Part shown: positions 9,358 to 17,740 of the stretch, piece by piece
Layout of the letters: every line of letters begins with the position of its first letter
Numbering within the stretch: position 1 is the first letter of the stretch
NCBI GenBank assembly: GCA_964236465.1
Contig: CAXSBZ010000015.1
Span: 8,687 to 72,686 of the forward strand
Direction: 5' to 3'
Source of the DNA: Mucilaginibacter_A sp964236465
GTDB taxonomy: Bacteria > Bacteroidota > Bacteroidia > Sphingobacteriales > Sphingobacteriaceae
Length of the DNA stretch: 64,000 nt
Made by a program: the position numbers and the translations under genes
The notes under the pieces: generated by a model
What the model saw: only the letters and a program-made list of their open reading frames with translations
What the model was told of the DNA's origin: nothing
The model's database searches: none

Positions 9358-9954
9358 TTAAAGCTGTATCGCTGCTATCGCTTTTTCCAATGCCTGATCT
9401 TTCAGTTCGGGCATATTCATTCCTTCAACCCTAAATGTAGTTACATCAGTCATGCCTAAAAATCCCAGAACTGTTCTTAAATAGGGTTCTGTAAAATCGT
9501 ATGCTTTCATCGGGCCTTCACTGTATATTCCTCCGGTAGCAATGGTGAGGTAAACTTTTTTATTCTGTACCAGTCCTTCAGGGCCTTTTTCCGAGTACTT
9601 AAAAGTTTTCCCGGCACGTGCGATATGGTCAATCCAGGCTTTCAAGGTAGAGGGAATACCAAAATTATACATGGGCACATCAATTACAATCACATCTGCG
9701 TCCATAATTTCTGCAATAGCTTCGTCTGAGTGTTTAATGGCTTTTGTTAGTTCCGGTGTCAGGTTTTCTTTTGGGGTAAAAAAAGAATTTAAGTGCACCT
9801 CTTCCAAATGAGGGAAAGGCGTTTTCGCTAAATTATGTTCTTTTACGGTACTGCCCGGATGGGCTGCAAGTAGTTTGTCTACAACCGTTTTTCCTAATTT
9901 AATACTAAAAGAAGCTTCGTTGCGTGGGCTGGAGATCAGATGTAAGATTTTCAT
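9358..9954 (-). CDS. azoR: FMN-dependent NADH-azoreductase
   Basis: Flavodoxin-fold enzyme that reduces azo compounds and quinones by two-electron transfer from NADH. About 198 residues from the ATG at 9954, which gives the family N-terminus KILHLISSPRNEASFS (flavin phosphate-binding loop); an ATG 30 nt upstream is less likely since it adds an unrelated decapeptide. Other marks are IVIDVPMYNFGIPSTLKAWID and ATGGIYSEGP. Divergent from an HxlR-family regulator with a shared control region. In Bacillus subtilis an HxlR-type thiol sensor (YodB) controls azoR1, so a quinone- or electrophile-response role is a sound inference. Confidence 0.92.
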   Translation of the reverse strand: MKILHLISSPRNEASFSIKLGKTVVDKLLAAHPGSTVKEHNLAKTPFPHLEEVHLNSFFTPKENLTPELTKAIKHSDEAIAEIMDADVIVIDVPMYNFGIPSTLKAWIDHIARAGKTFKYSEKGPEGLVQNKKVYLTIATGGIYSEGPMKAYDFTEPYLRTVLGFLGMTDVTTFRVEGMNMPELKDQALEKAIAAIQL

Positions 9955-9981
9955 GATTAGATTATTTTTAAATTTATCCTG

Positions 9982-9999
9982 CAAAACTACTTATATTTG
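9982..9999. promoter_or_regulatory. Back-to-back -7 boxes for azoR and hxlR
   Basis: CAAAACTA at 9982-9989 reads TAGTTTTG on the minus strand, 28 nt upstream of azoR. TATATTTG at 9992-9999 reads on the plus strand, 65 nt upstream of the regulator start. Both fit TAnnTTTG. Neither has a clear TTG -33 element. Confidence 0.55.
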
Positions 10000-10018
10000 G
10001 TATGTAAAAGATACTACT

Positions 10019-10048
10019 ATCCCAAAAGATACCGGTATCCTTTGGGAT
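10019..10048. promoter_or_regulatory. 30-bp palindrome, probable HxlR-family operator
   Basis: Half-sites ATCCCAAAAGATACC and GGTATCCTTTGGGAT are inverted copies with one mismatch and no spacer, centred on ACCGGT. It lies just downstream of the plus-strand -7 box and 15 nt before the regulator start, where a bound dimer would block transcription of the regulator and, being within 35 nt of the azoR box, probably azoR as well. No other dyad of this length was noticed near regulator genes in the window. Confidence 0.7.
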
Positions 10049-10063
10049 AGCCACGAAGAAACA

Positions 10064-10450
10064 ATGATTAACAACCAGCACACGCCTACTCCAGAAGCTT
10101 GCACCGCCAGCCTTGCAGCAGTAAAAGATGCACTTTATGTACTTAACGGCAAATGGAAAATACCTTTGATTGTTGCCCTTTTGACCGGGCCGAAAAGGTT
10201 TAAAGAAATACAAAGAGCTCTGAATGAAATTACCCCAAAGGTATTGTCTAAAGAACTTAAAGAGCTGGAGGTGAATGGATTTGTAGAAAGAAAAGTAATT
10301 AATACCTTTCCTGTAAACATTACTTATGAACTTACACCGTATAGTGAATCTTTGGATGAAGTTATTGAATCTTTAAGATCATGGGGAGAGAAGCACAGGA
10401 AACACCTTGTGAAAAACCGCAGGTTAGATGGCATATTGCAGGATCATTAA
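10064..10450 (+). CDS. HxlR-family (DUF24) winged-helix transcriptional regulator
   Basis: 128-residue DNA-binding protein. The core has the family signature GKWKIPLIVALLTGPKRFKEI and the recognition region ITPKVLSKELKELEVNGFVER. A single Cys at residue 13 sits just before the first helix, where HxlR/DUF24 redox sensors such as YodB carry their reactive thiol. The ATG at 10064 is chosen because it gives a normal family N-terminus and leaves the 10019-10048 palindrome outside the gene; longer frames run through the palindrome. Likely represses azoR and itself until oxidised or alkylated; this is inferred from context. Confidence 0.88.
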   Translation: MINNQHTPTPEACTASLAAVKDALYVLNGKWKIPLIVALLTGPKRFKEIQRALNEITPKVLSKELKELEVNGFVERKVINTFPVNITYELTPYSESLDEVIESLRSWGEKHRKHLVKNRRLDGILQDH

Positions 10451-10467
10451 ATTTGAAATAGCTTTAG

Positions 10468-10645
10468 AGCCTGTTTAAAATTTGTTCAATATATTTTCCA
10501 TGCTTCTTTTATCACCCAAAAATCATTAAGGTTTTATGCTTCAGCCATTACCCAAGATACAGAAACAGAATTTATGGTGCTAAAAGAAGCATTATCATTT
10601 TTCTTTTCGATAAAAAATTAAACAGCTTTTTAGGTAAAATTAAAG
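10468..10645. repeat. MITE-like repeat element, copy 2
   Basis: About 175 bp homologous to copy 1. Left end GCCTGTTTAAAATTTGTTCA, right end ATTAAACAGCTTTT, which are inverted with respect to each other. The 14-bp motif is at 10500-10513 pointing left (exact) and at 10579-10592 pointing right (GCTAAAAGAAGCAT), 79 nt apart. No reading frame of note. It occupies the first half of the 372-bp gap between the HxlR gene and the aldehyde oxidoreductase genes; the rest of the gap holds only the dyad at 10749-10765. Confidence 0.72.
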
Positions 10646-10748
10646 TTATAGATGATCATAGTTTACACAAAATCAATAAATTAGCGTCCAGTTAATACCT
10701 CATTATCATCTGATTTTGAGCGTATTATTATACAAGCTTTAAATTACA

Positions 10749-10765
10749 TACCGAGCAGATCGGTA
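10749..10765. promoter_or_regulatory. Dyad TACCGA-5 nt-TCGGTA upstream of paoA
   Basis: Perfect 6-bp arms with a 5-nt spacer, 58 nt before the paoA start. The shape resembles operators of TetR-family regulators, but no such regulator is encoded in the window, so the assignment is weak. Confidence 0.35.
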
Positions 10766-10822
10766 AGAAACAAAGTTTTTCGGATCAACAGCTGCATTTA
10801 GTTGTCGCTAAAAATTAAATTT

Positions 10823-11458
10823 ATGTCCAGTAAAAATAGAAATAAGCCAGAAAGCGAGGGAATTTCCAATGGCACACGCCGTAATTTCTTAAAGCAGTCG
10901 TCCTTTTTAACGGCTTTAGCTTTAACGCCCGCAACGGTTGTGAAAGCTGCCGAAAACCAGTGGGACGAAAAGCTGGCGGATGTTTTTGAAAAAATGCCGG
11001 TAAACCTGGAAGTTAACGGCATAAAACACGCTTTACAGATCGAGCCGCGGGTTACTCTTTTGGATACGCTGCGCGAGCAGTTAAACTTAACCGGCACAAA
11101 AAAAGGCTGCGACCGCGGACAATGTGGTGCGTGTACCGTTCATATTGATGGTATCCGCGTAAATTCCTGCTTGAGTTTGACCATCACCAACGAAGGGAAA
11201 AAAATTACCACGATTGAAGGGCTTGCTCACGGCGATGAACTTCATCCGATGCAGGAAGCGTTTATCAAACACGATGGGTTCCAGTGCGGCTATTGCACGT
11301 CTGGGCAAATCATGTCTGGCGTAGCTTTGATTAAAGAAGGGCACGCCAATTCTGAATCGGAAATACGGGAATTTATGAGCGGAAATATTTGCCGCTGCGG
11401 TGCTTACCCCAATATTGTAAATGCGATACAAGACGTTAAAAACGGAAATCAATCATGA
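10823..11458 (+). CDS. paoA: Aldehyde oxidoreductase, [2Fe-2S] subunit with Tat signal
   Basis: Electron-transfer subunit of a molybdenum-containing aldehyde oxidoreductase of the xanthine oxidase family (PaoABC/YagTSR type). 211 residues. An N-terminal Tat motif (TRRNFLKQS, arginines 19-20) should carry the folded complex to the periplasm. The plant-type ferredoxin cluster has CDRGQCGAC and a later Cys, and the second cluster has CGYCTSGQ and CRCG. Start taken at ATG 10823, since the in-frame TTG 21 nt upstream adds nothing conserved. Its stop overlaps the next ATG by 4 nt. Confidence 0.93.
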   Translation: MSSKNRNKPESEGISNGTRRNFLKQSSFLTALALTPATVVKAAENQWDEKLADVFEKMPVNLEVNGIKHALQIEPRVTLLDTLREQLNLTGTKKGCDRGQCGACTVHIDGIRVNSCLSLTITNEGKKITTIEGLAHGDELHPMQEAFIKHDGFQCGYCTSGQIMSGVALIKEGHANSESEIREFMSGNICRCGAYPNIVNAIQDVKNGNQS

Positions 11459-12444
11459 ACCAGTTTCAATATTTAAAACCTGCTGAAGCTTCTGTGGCGA
11501 TCAAATCGCTGGCAAAAGATCCAAATGCTTATTTTTTGGCAGGTGGCACCAATTTGATCGATATGATGAAAATGGGCATTGTTGTTCCGCAAAAACTGGT
11601 GGACATCAATAATTTGCCATTAAAAACAGTATCCGAAATACCGGGCGGTCTGCGCATTGGTGCATTGGTAAGTAATACCAATGTGGCAGAACATAAGCTG
11701 ATCAAAGAAAATTATCCACTGCTGGCCTTGGCAATTAATGCAGGTGCCTCGCCCCAGCTTAGAAATGTGGCTACAGTAGGCGGCAACATGATGCAGCGCA
11801 CCCGTTGTCCGTATTTTCTTGATTTAACGATGCCTTGCAACAAACGCCAACCCGGCAGTGGCTGTGGTGCTTTGGGCGGATTTAACCGAATGCACGCTAT
11901 TTTTGGGGCGAGTGATAAATGTATCGCTGTAAATCCAAGCGATATGAATGTGGCTATGGTTGCGCTAGATGCAACTGTACACATCAGCGGGCCAAAAGGT
12001 GCTAGAACAATCAAGTTTGCAGATTTCCATCGTTTGCCGGGCGATCATCCCGAACTGGACAATCATCTGCAAAAAGAAGAATTGATAACGGCAGTGGATT
12101 TGCCTGCTTCTCCGTTTAATAAAAATGTACATTATGTAAAAATCCGCGACCGTGCTTCCTACGCGTTTGCGCTGGTTTCGGCCGCCGTGGCTTTAGATAT
12201 CGAAAATGGTACGATAAAAGAAGCACGGCTGGCAATGGGCGGTGTGGCACATAAACCTTGGCGTTTAACCTCCGCAGAAACATTTTTAAAAGGAAAACCG
12301 GTTAGTGAAGATACTTTTAAACAAGCTGCAAAACTGGTTGTAAATGGTGCTAAAGCTTACGAGTACAATCAATTTAAACTAAAACTGGCACCTAATGCTG
12401 TTTTACAAGGGCTAAAAGTAGCATCCGGTTTAGCATCTGCATAA
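11455..12444 (+). CDS. paoB: Aldehyde oxidoreductase, FAD-binding subunit
   Basis: 329 residues. FAD-binding PCMH fold with FLAGGTNLIDMMKMG near residues 24-38 and TVGGNMMQRTRCPYF near 105-119. Four cysteines clustered from RCPYF through PCNKRQPGSGCG to SDKCI match the extra [4Fe-4S] cluster reported for PaoB-like subunits and absent from ordinary xanthine dehydrogenase FAD subunits. Translationally coupled to paoA by an ATGA overlap. A motif variant (12213-12226, GATAAAAGAAGCAC) encodes TIKEA. Confidence 0.93.
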   Translation: MNQFQYLKPAEASVAIKSLAKDPNAYFLAGGTNLIDMMKMGIVVPQKLVDINNLPLKTVSEIPGGLRIGALVSNTNVAEHKLIKENYPLLALAINAGASPQLRNVATVGGNMMQRTRCPYFLDLTMPCNKRQPGSGCGALGGFNRMHAIFGASDKCIAVNPSDMNVAMVALDATVHISGPKGARTIKFADFHRLPGDHPELDNHLQKEELITAVDLPASPFNKNVHYVKIRDRASYAFALVSAAVALDIENGTIKEARLAMGGVAHKPWRLTSAETFLKGKPVSEDTFKQAAKLVVNGAKAYEYNQFKLKLAPNAVLQGLKVASGLASA

Positions 12445-12467
12445 TTTATTTGTTTAAAAAATTTTTG

Positions 12468-14597
12468 ATGAAAAAAGATATGATAGGCGATCCGATGAAC
12501 CGCGTTGATGGCCGGTTAAAAGTAACCGGCGGTGCCACGTATTCCGGTGAGTACAAAGTTGCAGGTTTAACTTATGGTGTGCTGGTTCCGGCAACGATTA
12601 CCAGCGGGCTTATCACCGCAATCGATACCAAAGCCGCTGAACGCGCACCGGGCGTAATAGCGGTAATTACGCATTTTAATGCCATGAAAGTGCCTGGTTT
12701 TCAGGCAGATGCACAAAAACCGGTTAAAGGATTGAAGCTATTTAACGACAACAAAATTTATTTTAACGGGCAGCCGATGGCTTTGGTTGTGGCAGAAACT
12801 TTTGAGCGCGCCACTTATGCCGCCACTTTGGTAAAAGCAACTTATCAGACGCTGCCGTTTGAAACCGATTTTGATAAAAATTTGAATAAAGGTGTTGTTC
12901 CGCAAGGCGGCAATTATAAAGATTACGTTCGGGGTGAAGCCGATGCTTATAAAAATGCGCCTGTAAAAGTGGAACAGGAATACAGGCTTCCATCCGAAAT
13001 GCACAACCCGATGGAACTGCATACAACCACTGCTTTTTGGGAAGGCGACAAAGTAACGTTATACACCAAATCGCAGGGTGTAAAAAGTTCGCAGCGGTCT
13101 GTTGCGGCGGCTTTTGATATTTCTCCCGAAAATGTGCAAATCAATTCCAGGTTTGTTGGCGGGGCTTTCGGCTCCTCTTTGCGCACCTGGCCGCATGAAA
13201 TTGCTGCTGTACAAACCGCTAAAATGTTGGGCCGCCCGGTAAAATTAACGCTTACGCGTGAGCAGATGTTTACGCTGGTTGGTTATCGGCCATTAACGAT
13301 CCAAAAAATAGGTTTAGGTGCCACGCCGGATGGAAAGCTGGTTGGTATCACCCATGAATCGTATTCGCAATCTGCTGTTTATGAAGAGTTTACAGAGAAT
13401 TCCGTTAATGTTTCCCGGTTTTTGTACAGCAGTCCGAATGCCAATACCCGTTATAAAGTGATCCCTTTAAACGTTGGTGTGCCCACACCAATGCGCGGCC
13501 CGGGCGAAGCGACAGGTTCATTTGCGCTGGAATCTGCTTTGGATGAACTTTCTTATCTGCTAAAAATGGATCCGATCCAGCTTCGGCTGAATAATTATAC
13601 TGATACGGACCCAGAACGCAACCTGCCCTGGTCAAGCAAATATTTAAAAGAATGCTATCAGCTTGGAGCCGAAAAAATAGGTTGGAAAAATCGCAAGCAA
13701 CAACCAGCAGCCAACCGAGATGGTGACTGGCTGGTTGGCTATGGCATTGGCTGCGGTGCATTTGGGGCTTATCGGTCTGCTGCACAAGCTAAAATAAAAT
13801 TAATGGCTGATGGCACCGTGAATATTCAAAGTGCTACAAGCGACATCGGCCCGGGTACGGCTACTGCAATGGTGCTTATTGCTGCGGATGTTTTGGGAAT
13901 GCCAGCCGAGAAAATAACTTTTGAACTGGGTAATTCCGCGTTTCCGATGGCACCTATGCAAGGCGGATCCGCAACAGTTTCTTCAGTTGGTTCTGCGGTG
14001 CATGATGTGTGCATAGCTTTAAAAAATAAACTGAGCCTGCTGGAAGGCAAACCTCAAAATAGTACAGAAGCAATTGATTATGTTGCTGTTTTGAAGAAAA
14101 ATAATCTACCTTATGTAGAACTTACGCAGGAATCGAAAGGTAGTGAAATCGCCCAAAAGTATTCGATGTACTCCTTTTCATCGCATTTTGCACAAGTTTA
14201 TGTACATCCTTTGACCGGGATGATCAAGGTAAAAAAATTGGTGGCTGTAGTTGATGCCGGCAAGATTGTTAACCACAAAACAGCCAGCAGCCAGATGATT
14301 GGCGGCGCAGTGGGCGGCATCGGGATGGCCATGACGGAAGAAGCAGTTATGGATGATCGTTTTGGAAAATATATAAACGGAAATTTTGCCGATTATCATG
14401 TGCCGGTTAATGCTGATATTCCGCAGATTGAAGCGATTTTTATTGATAAACCCGATCCGATTATCAATCCTATCGGTACAAAAGGAATTGGTGAAATATC
14501 GTTGATTGGCGTGGCCGCGGCCATCGCCAATGCGGTTTACAATGCAACAGGCACGCGTATTCGTGAGCTGCCGATCACGCCGGATAAATTAATTTAA
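12468..14597 (+). CDS. paoC: Aldehyde oxidoreductase, molybdenum cofactor-binding subunit
   Basis: Catalytic subunit, about 709 residues. It carries the family start DPMNRVDGRLKVTGGATYSG, the MoCo-contact region GGAFGSSLRTWPHE, MRGPGEATGSFALESALDE, and near the C-terminus KGIGEISLIG with the catalytic Glu. It oxidises aldehydes to carboxylic acids in the periplasm in the characterised E. coli complex. ATG 12468 is preferred to an in-frame TTG at 12450. No PaoD/XdhC-type cofactor chaperone follows; it must be encoded elsewhere or be dispensable. The actual aldehyde is unknown. Confidence 0.94.
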   Translation: MKKDMIGDPMNRVDGRLKVTGGATYSGEYKVAGLTYGVLVPATITSGLITAIDTKAAERAPGVIAVITHFNAMKVPGFQADAQKPVKGLKLFNDNKIYFNGQPMALVVAETFERATYAATLVKATYQTLPFETDFDKNLNKGVVPQGGNYKDYVRGEADAYKNAPVKVEQEYRLPSEMHNPMELHTTTAFWEGDKVTLYTKSQGVKSSQRSVAAAFDISPENVQINSRFVGGAFGSSLRTWPHEIAAVQTAKMLGRPVKLTLTREQMFTLVGYRPLTIQKIGLGATPDGKLVGITHESYSQSAVYEEFTENSVNVSRFLYSSPNANTRYKVIPLNVGVPTPMRGPGEATGSFALESALDELSYLLKMDPIQLRLNNYTDTDPERNLPWSSKYLKECYQLGAEKIGWKNRKQQPAANRDGDWLVGYGIGCGAFGAYRSAAQAKIKLMADGTVNIQSATSDIGPGTATAMVLIAADVLGMPAEKITFELGNSAFPMAPMQGGSATVSSVGSAVHDVCIALKNKLSLLEGKPQNSTEAIDYVAVLKKNNLPYVELTQESKGSEIAQKYSMYSFSSHFAQVYVHPLTGMIKVKKLVAVVDAGKIVNHKTASSQMIGGAVGGIGMAMTEEAVMDDRFGKYINGNFADYHVPVNADIPQIEAIFIDKPDPIINPIGTKGIGEISLIGVAAAIANAVYNATGTRIRELPITPDKLI

Positions 14598-14605
14598 ATT
14601 TCAGC

Positions 14606-14681
14606 ATACTTCTTTTATCGGGTGAGAATTGCTTCTCCGCAGAAAAAATGCTTTATTAAAAAAGGATGGTAAAAGAAGCAC
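14606..14681. repeat. Inverted pair of 14-bp motifs after paoC
   Basis: ATACTTCTTTTATC at 14606-14619 (pointing left) begins 8 nt after the paoC stop, and GGTAAAAGAAGCAC at 14668-14681 points right. Between them lies an AT-rich block. Same left-then-right geometry as the MITE-like copies but with a shorter 62-nt period. Confidence 0.75.
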
Positions 14682-14783
14682 TGTATGGTGAGCAGATATT
14701 GATTTATGCTAATGCCGGTTTAGTTACTAGAAAAACCAAAGGAAAAACTTAGTTTTGCGACAGTATAAAATTGATAAAATACC

Positions 14784-14855
14784 GGCCCCGTAGTTCAACG
14801 GATAGAATAGGCGTTTCCTAAACTCTAGATATGGGTTCGATTCCCGTCGGGGCCA
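14784..14855 (+). tRNA. tRNA-Arg (anticodon CCT)
   Basis: Folds as a cloverleaf: acceptor GGCCCCG (14784-14790) pairs perfectly with CGGGGCC (14848-14854), D stem GTTC/GAAT, T arm ATGGG-TTCGATT-CCCGT, discriminator A. The anticodon loop is TTCCTAA with CCT at 14817-14819. The anticodon stem GGCGT/ACTCT contains one C-T mismatch and one G-T pair. CCA is not encoded (CACAA follows). Confidence 0.92.
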
Positions 14856-14889
14856 CAAAAAATAATTTTGATAAGGTATAAAACGATTT

Positions 14890-15564
14890 TTAAATAATTT
14901 TGAACAGTTTCCTCACCGTAACTAAATGTGCAAATAGTACAATAGGTACAACACAACAGGGCAGCCAAACAAACGGAAAATAAAAAAGTGCTATGTTGGG
15001 CTGTTCAAACCCAAATTTCTGAAAAGAGAAAGGTGCTGATAAAACCGCAATAACCACAATGTTTGCAAGCAATAATAAACAAATTCCATTCCATAGCAAT
15101 AGTGCATTTCTGTTAAGTGCCTTTTTTACATAGCCAAAATAATAAATTATCGGTGCAGATAATCCACATAGAATATCGAAATTTCTTCCCTCAAACGTCA
15201 TTACTCCTGGCACAGCTTTATGTAAAAATAACCAGTACAAAGTAACTTCTACCGGTATCCTTACTGTGTGCAATAGTGTTAACATTTTTATATCAAAACT
15301 ATTTATAAACTCTCGGCCTTTTTTCGTAAAAAACAAAGCTGCTATTAAAACCAACGGTGGCATCAGCAATAACGCAAATCTTGGTGGGATCCCATTGATA
15401 ATAGTATAAAAGCCCGAAAGGCCAATGGCAGATTGAAGCGCAAGCCATAATAATATACTAATAATCAATGGCTTTGAATTTTTACTGGCTTTATACAGCA
15501 TTACGAGGGTGAGCAATGTTGTAAGTATAAATACAATCGAGATATAAACTGGTAAATGTTCCAT
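14890..15564 (-). CDS. Integral membrane protein of unknown function
   Basis: 224 residues from the ATG at 15564, with about seven hydrophobic segments and no catalytic motif that I recognise. Conserved-looking residues include LSGFYTIINGIPPRF and a short loop FEGRNFDILCG. The frame continues 20 codons upstream, but that part does not look like a protein N-terminus. It lies downstream of the Crp-family regulator gene on the same strand, 76 nt apart, so a regulator-target pair is possible but not shown. Confidence 0.75.
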   Translation of the reverse strand: MEHLPVYISIVFILTTLLTLVMLYKASKNSKPLIISILLWLALQSAIGLSGFYTIINGIPPRFALLLMPPLVLIAALFFTKKGREFINSFDIKMLTLLHTVRIPVEVTLYWLFLHKAVPGVMTFEGRNFDILCGLSAPIIYYFGYVKKALNRNALLLWNGICLLLLANIVVIAVLSAPFSFQKFGFEQPNIALFYFPFVWLPCCVVPIVLFAHLVTVRKLFKII

Positions 15565-15640
15565 TGTTAAATTGTTTAAACAAAGGAAGTTCAATAAATA
15601 TGGCAGCTTCTTGCCAAATGACAAGAAAATAAACGGCTTA

Positions 15641-16222
15641 CTATTTCTTTGATAATTCTTTTCGTATCCTGCTTAAAGAAGTATCTGTGATGCCAAGATA
15701 AGAGGCAATATGTTTTAAAGGAGTATGCTGAAAAATTTCCGGATTGGTTTTTAACAAAGCTGCATAACGCTCGTCCGCTGTTTCTGTGATCGTTGATAGC
15801 ATCCTGGTTTTAAGCGCAGAGAAGCCTTTTACCAACACGGCTCGTCCAAACTCTCTAAATTCGGGTATGGTGTGAAAAAGGTGATTTAGCTGCTGATGGC
15901 TAATGTACCAGCCCTCGCAATCAATTAGTGCTTGTATGTTTTCTTTTGATCTGTTGCGGTTGAAAAAGGAAGATACTTCAAAAACAACTTGTTCGGAAGC
16001 ATAAAAACCTGTCGTTACCTCCTTGCCTTTTGTGTCGTACACAAATGCGCGCATATATCCTTTTTCCAGAAATAGGTATTCGTCACATATTTTACCTGCT
16101 GCAAGCTGAAACTGATTTTTTGAGATAAGCTTAAAAGTAAAATTGTCTGCAATCTCTTTTCTTAAGATAGTGGAAGCAATGTTTTCGTTATTAAAAAATT
16201 CGATAAGTCTTTCTTTGCTCAT
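15641..16222 (-). CDS. Crp/Fnr-family transcriptional regulator
   Basis: 193 residues. An N-terminal cyclic nucleotide-binding-like fold (KNQFQLAAGKICDEYLFLEKGYMRAFVYD) is followed by a C-terminal helix-turn-helix with HIASYLGITDTSLSRIRKEL. It lacks the cysteine set of Fnr. Proteins of this shape are abundant in Bacteroidota and mostly uncharacterised. The neighbouring membrane protein gene is the likeliest partner. The upstream 279-bp gap holds two motif copies and the terD promoter region. Confidence 0.87.
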   Translation of the reverse strand: MSKERLIEFFNNENIASTILRKEIADNFTFKLISKNQFQLAAGKICDEYLFLEKGYMRAFVYDTKGKEVTTGFYASEQVVFEVSSFFNRNRSKENIQALIDCEGWYISHQQLNHLFHTIPEFREFGRAVLVKGFSALKTRMLSTITETADERYAALLKTNPEIFQHTPLKHIASYLGITDTSLSRIRKELSKK

Positions 16223-16305
16223 AAAAAGAGGTCATAAACACGAATATAAAAAAGCTGATCATTCTTTAAACCATCTCAATATAAGTTCAACCACATTTTT
16301 ACCTT

Positions 16306-16319
16306 GATAAAAACAGCAT
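16306..16319 (+). repeat. 14-bp motif, ACAGC form
   Basis: GATAAAAACAGCAT. Together with the leftward copy at 16388 it forms an outward-facing pair of unlike forms 82 nt apart. Confidence 0.75.
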
Positions 16320-16387
16320 TGCCGGTTAATGGCGAAAAGCATGCTGCATCAGCTTAAAAAATAAGCAGCCGAAAGCGTAACAAACAC

Positions 16388-16401
16388 ATGCTTCTTTTAT
16401 C
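16388..16401 (-). repeat. 14-bp motif, exact GAAGC form
   Basis: ATGCTTCTTTTATC on the plus strand, followed by AT-rich sequence (AATAAAAAAC) at the usual offset. Confidence 0.8.
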
Positions 16402-16450
16402 CAATAAAAAACATAACTGTTCAACAATTCTTTATTAAGCTGTTATCTGT

Positions 16451-16458
16451 TAAATTTG
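16451..16458 (+). promoter_or_regulatory. Possible -7 box for the ter cluster
   Basis: TAAATTTG fits TAnnTTTG and lies 43 nt before the first terD start. No TTG is found at the -33 distance. Confidence 0.45.
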
Positions 16459-16501
16459 AACGTTATTTAGCCTAATTTCTACACTAAAACACAATGAGCA
16501 C

Positions 16502-17056
16502 ATGGCCATAAATTTGCAAAAAGGACAAAGGGAAAATATCAATGCGCCCAAATTTACCATCGGTTTGGGCTGGGATACCAATACTTCTTCTACCGGGACG
16601 GAATTTGATCTGGATGCTTCGATTTTTATCCTGGGGGAAAATAAAAAATTGCTTTCTGATGAGCATTTCGTTTTTTACAACAACCTGTTATCTCCGGATG
16701 GTGGCGTGGAACATACCGGCGACAACCTAACTGGTGCCGGCGATGGCGACGATGAGCAGGTTAAAATTGATTTGGCTTTGGTTGATCCGCGGGCTACAGA
16801 ACTGACAGTTGTGGTTACAATTCATGAAGCGGCCAGTCGGAGGCAAAATTTTGGTCAAGTACGCAACTCTTTTGTGCGGATTTTTGATACGGCAACTGAT
16901 ACAGAATTGTTGAAATATGAGCTGGAAGAAGATTTCTCCATCGAAACAGCCGTGGAATTCGGCCGCATTTATAAACGCGACGGCAAATGGAAATTTGAAG
17001 CCGTTGGAGTAGGCATGAAAGGCGGTTTGCAGGATTATTTAAACAAATACAATTAA
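16502..17056 (+). CDS. terD: TerD-family calcium-binding stress protein, first copy
   Basis: 184-residue cytoplasmic protein of the TerD/CABP family, linked to tellurite resistance and to envelope or phage stress. The N-terminus INLQKGQRENI and the acidic calcium-binding stretches (FDLDASIF and TGAGDGDDEQVKIDL) are typical. The second terD begins 3 nt after its stop. The ATG at 16502 gives the conserved MAINLQKGQ start; an ATG at 16494 is out of frame. Confidence 0.93.
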   Translation: MAINLQKGQRENINAPKFTIGLGWDTNTSSTGTEFDLDASIFILGENKKLLSDEHFVFYNNLLSPDGGVEHTGDNLTGAGDGDDEQVKIDLALVDPRATELTVVVTIHEAASRRQNFGQVRNSFVRIFDTATDTELLKYELEEDFSIETAVEFGRIYKRDGKWKFEAVGVGMKGGLQDYLNKYN

Positions 17057-17059
17057 ATT

Positions 17060-17674
17060 ATGGCCATCAATCTTCAAAAAGGGCAGCGCATCAACCTGGA
17101 AAAAGCCAACGGCAGCAAGCTGCAAAACATTTGCGTGGGCATCAATTGGGGTGCCATTGAAAAAAAAGGTTTCTTCGGTTTTGGTACGACAAAAGAAGCA
17201 GTGGACCTGGATGCCAGCTGTGCGCTGTTTGATGCGGACAAAAAGTTGCAGGAAACCATCTATTTTGGAAACCTGCAATCCAAAAACGGTTCGGTAAAAC
17301 ATAGCGGCGATGATTTGACAGGCGATATTGACGGCGATGACGGTTTGGATAATGAAGTAATTACGCTTGATTTTTCGCTGCTGAACAGCAATATTGAACA
17401 CGTAGCTTTTGTGCTGAATAGTTTCCGCGGACATGATTTCGGAAAAATTCCGTTTGCTTCGATCCGGATTTATGAAGGCACGCCAAAAATGGTGAAAGAA
17501 GTTTTTGCCACGTATGATATTGCGCACAATTCCGGCTTTTCGGGCTACGTTTCGATGGTAATGGGAATTTTTTACAAACGCAATGGCGAGTGGAAATTCA
17601 ATGCCGTTGGCGAGCCAACCAATGATAAAAAGCTGCCGGAAACGATCACGACTGTTATCAACCAGTTTTTGTAG
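17060..17674 (+). CDS. terD: TerD-family stress protein, second copy
   Basis: 204 residues, paralogous to the preceding gene, with the same MAINLQKGQ start and acidic sites (VDLDASCALFDAD and SGDDLTGDIDGDDGLDNE). It carries an inserted segment after residue 30 (KKGFFGFGTTKEAVD), which accounts for the extra length. Two adjacent TerD paralogues usually act in the same membrane-associated stress complex with TerC-family proteins. A 14-bp motif copy separates it from telA. Confidence 0.93.
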   Translation: MAINLQKGQRINLEKANGSKLQNICVGINWGAIEKKGFFGFGTTKEAVDLDASCALFDADKKLQETIYFGNLQSKNGSVKHSGDDLTGDIDGDDGLDNEVITLDFSLLNSNIEHVAFVLNSFRGHDFGKIPFASIRIYEGTPKMVKEVFATYDIAHNSGFSGYVSMVMGIFYKRNGEWKFNAVGEPTNDKKLPETITTVINQFL

Positions 17675-17689
17675 CACCAATTTTAGGTC

Positions 17690-17703
17690 GATAAAAGAAG
17701 CAT
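17690..17703 (+). repeat. 14-bp motif, exact GAAGC form
   Basis: GATAAAAGAAGCAT preceded by ATTTTAGGTC, the full AT-rich flank plus core arrangement. It lies inside the ter operon between terD2 and telA. Confidence 0.85.
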
Positions 17704-17740
17704 CGGCACAAAGCAATTTTCAACCCAAAACCTAACCTTA

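Noticed and set aside
9084..10645. Repeats as a CRISPR array
   Set aside because: The units are inverted pairs of degenerate copies with irregular spacing and no direct repeat-spacer periodicity; no cas genes are present.
15671..15685. GCTTAAAGAAGTATC in the Crp-family gene as a motif copy
   Set aside because: One core mismatch and no flank; it encodes the conserved helix-turn-helix residues DTSLS, so coding constraint is a sufficient explanation.
17039..17716. Minus-strand frame opposite terD2
   Set aside because: Antisense shadow of a clear TerD gene with typical reversed-codon composition.
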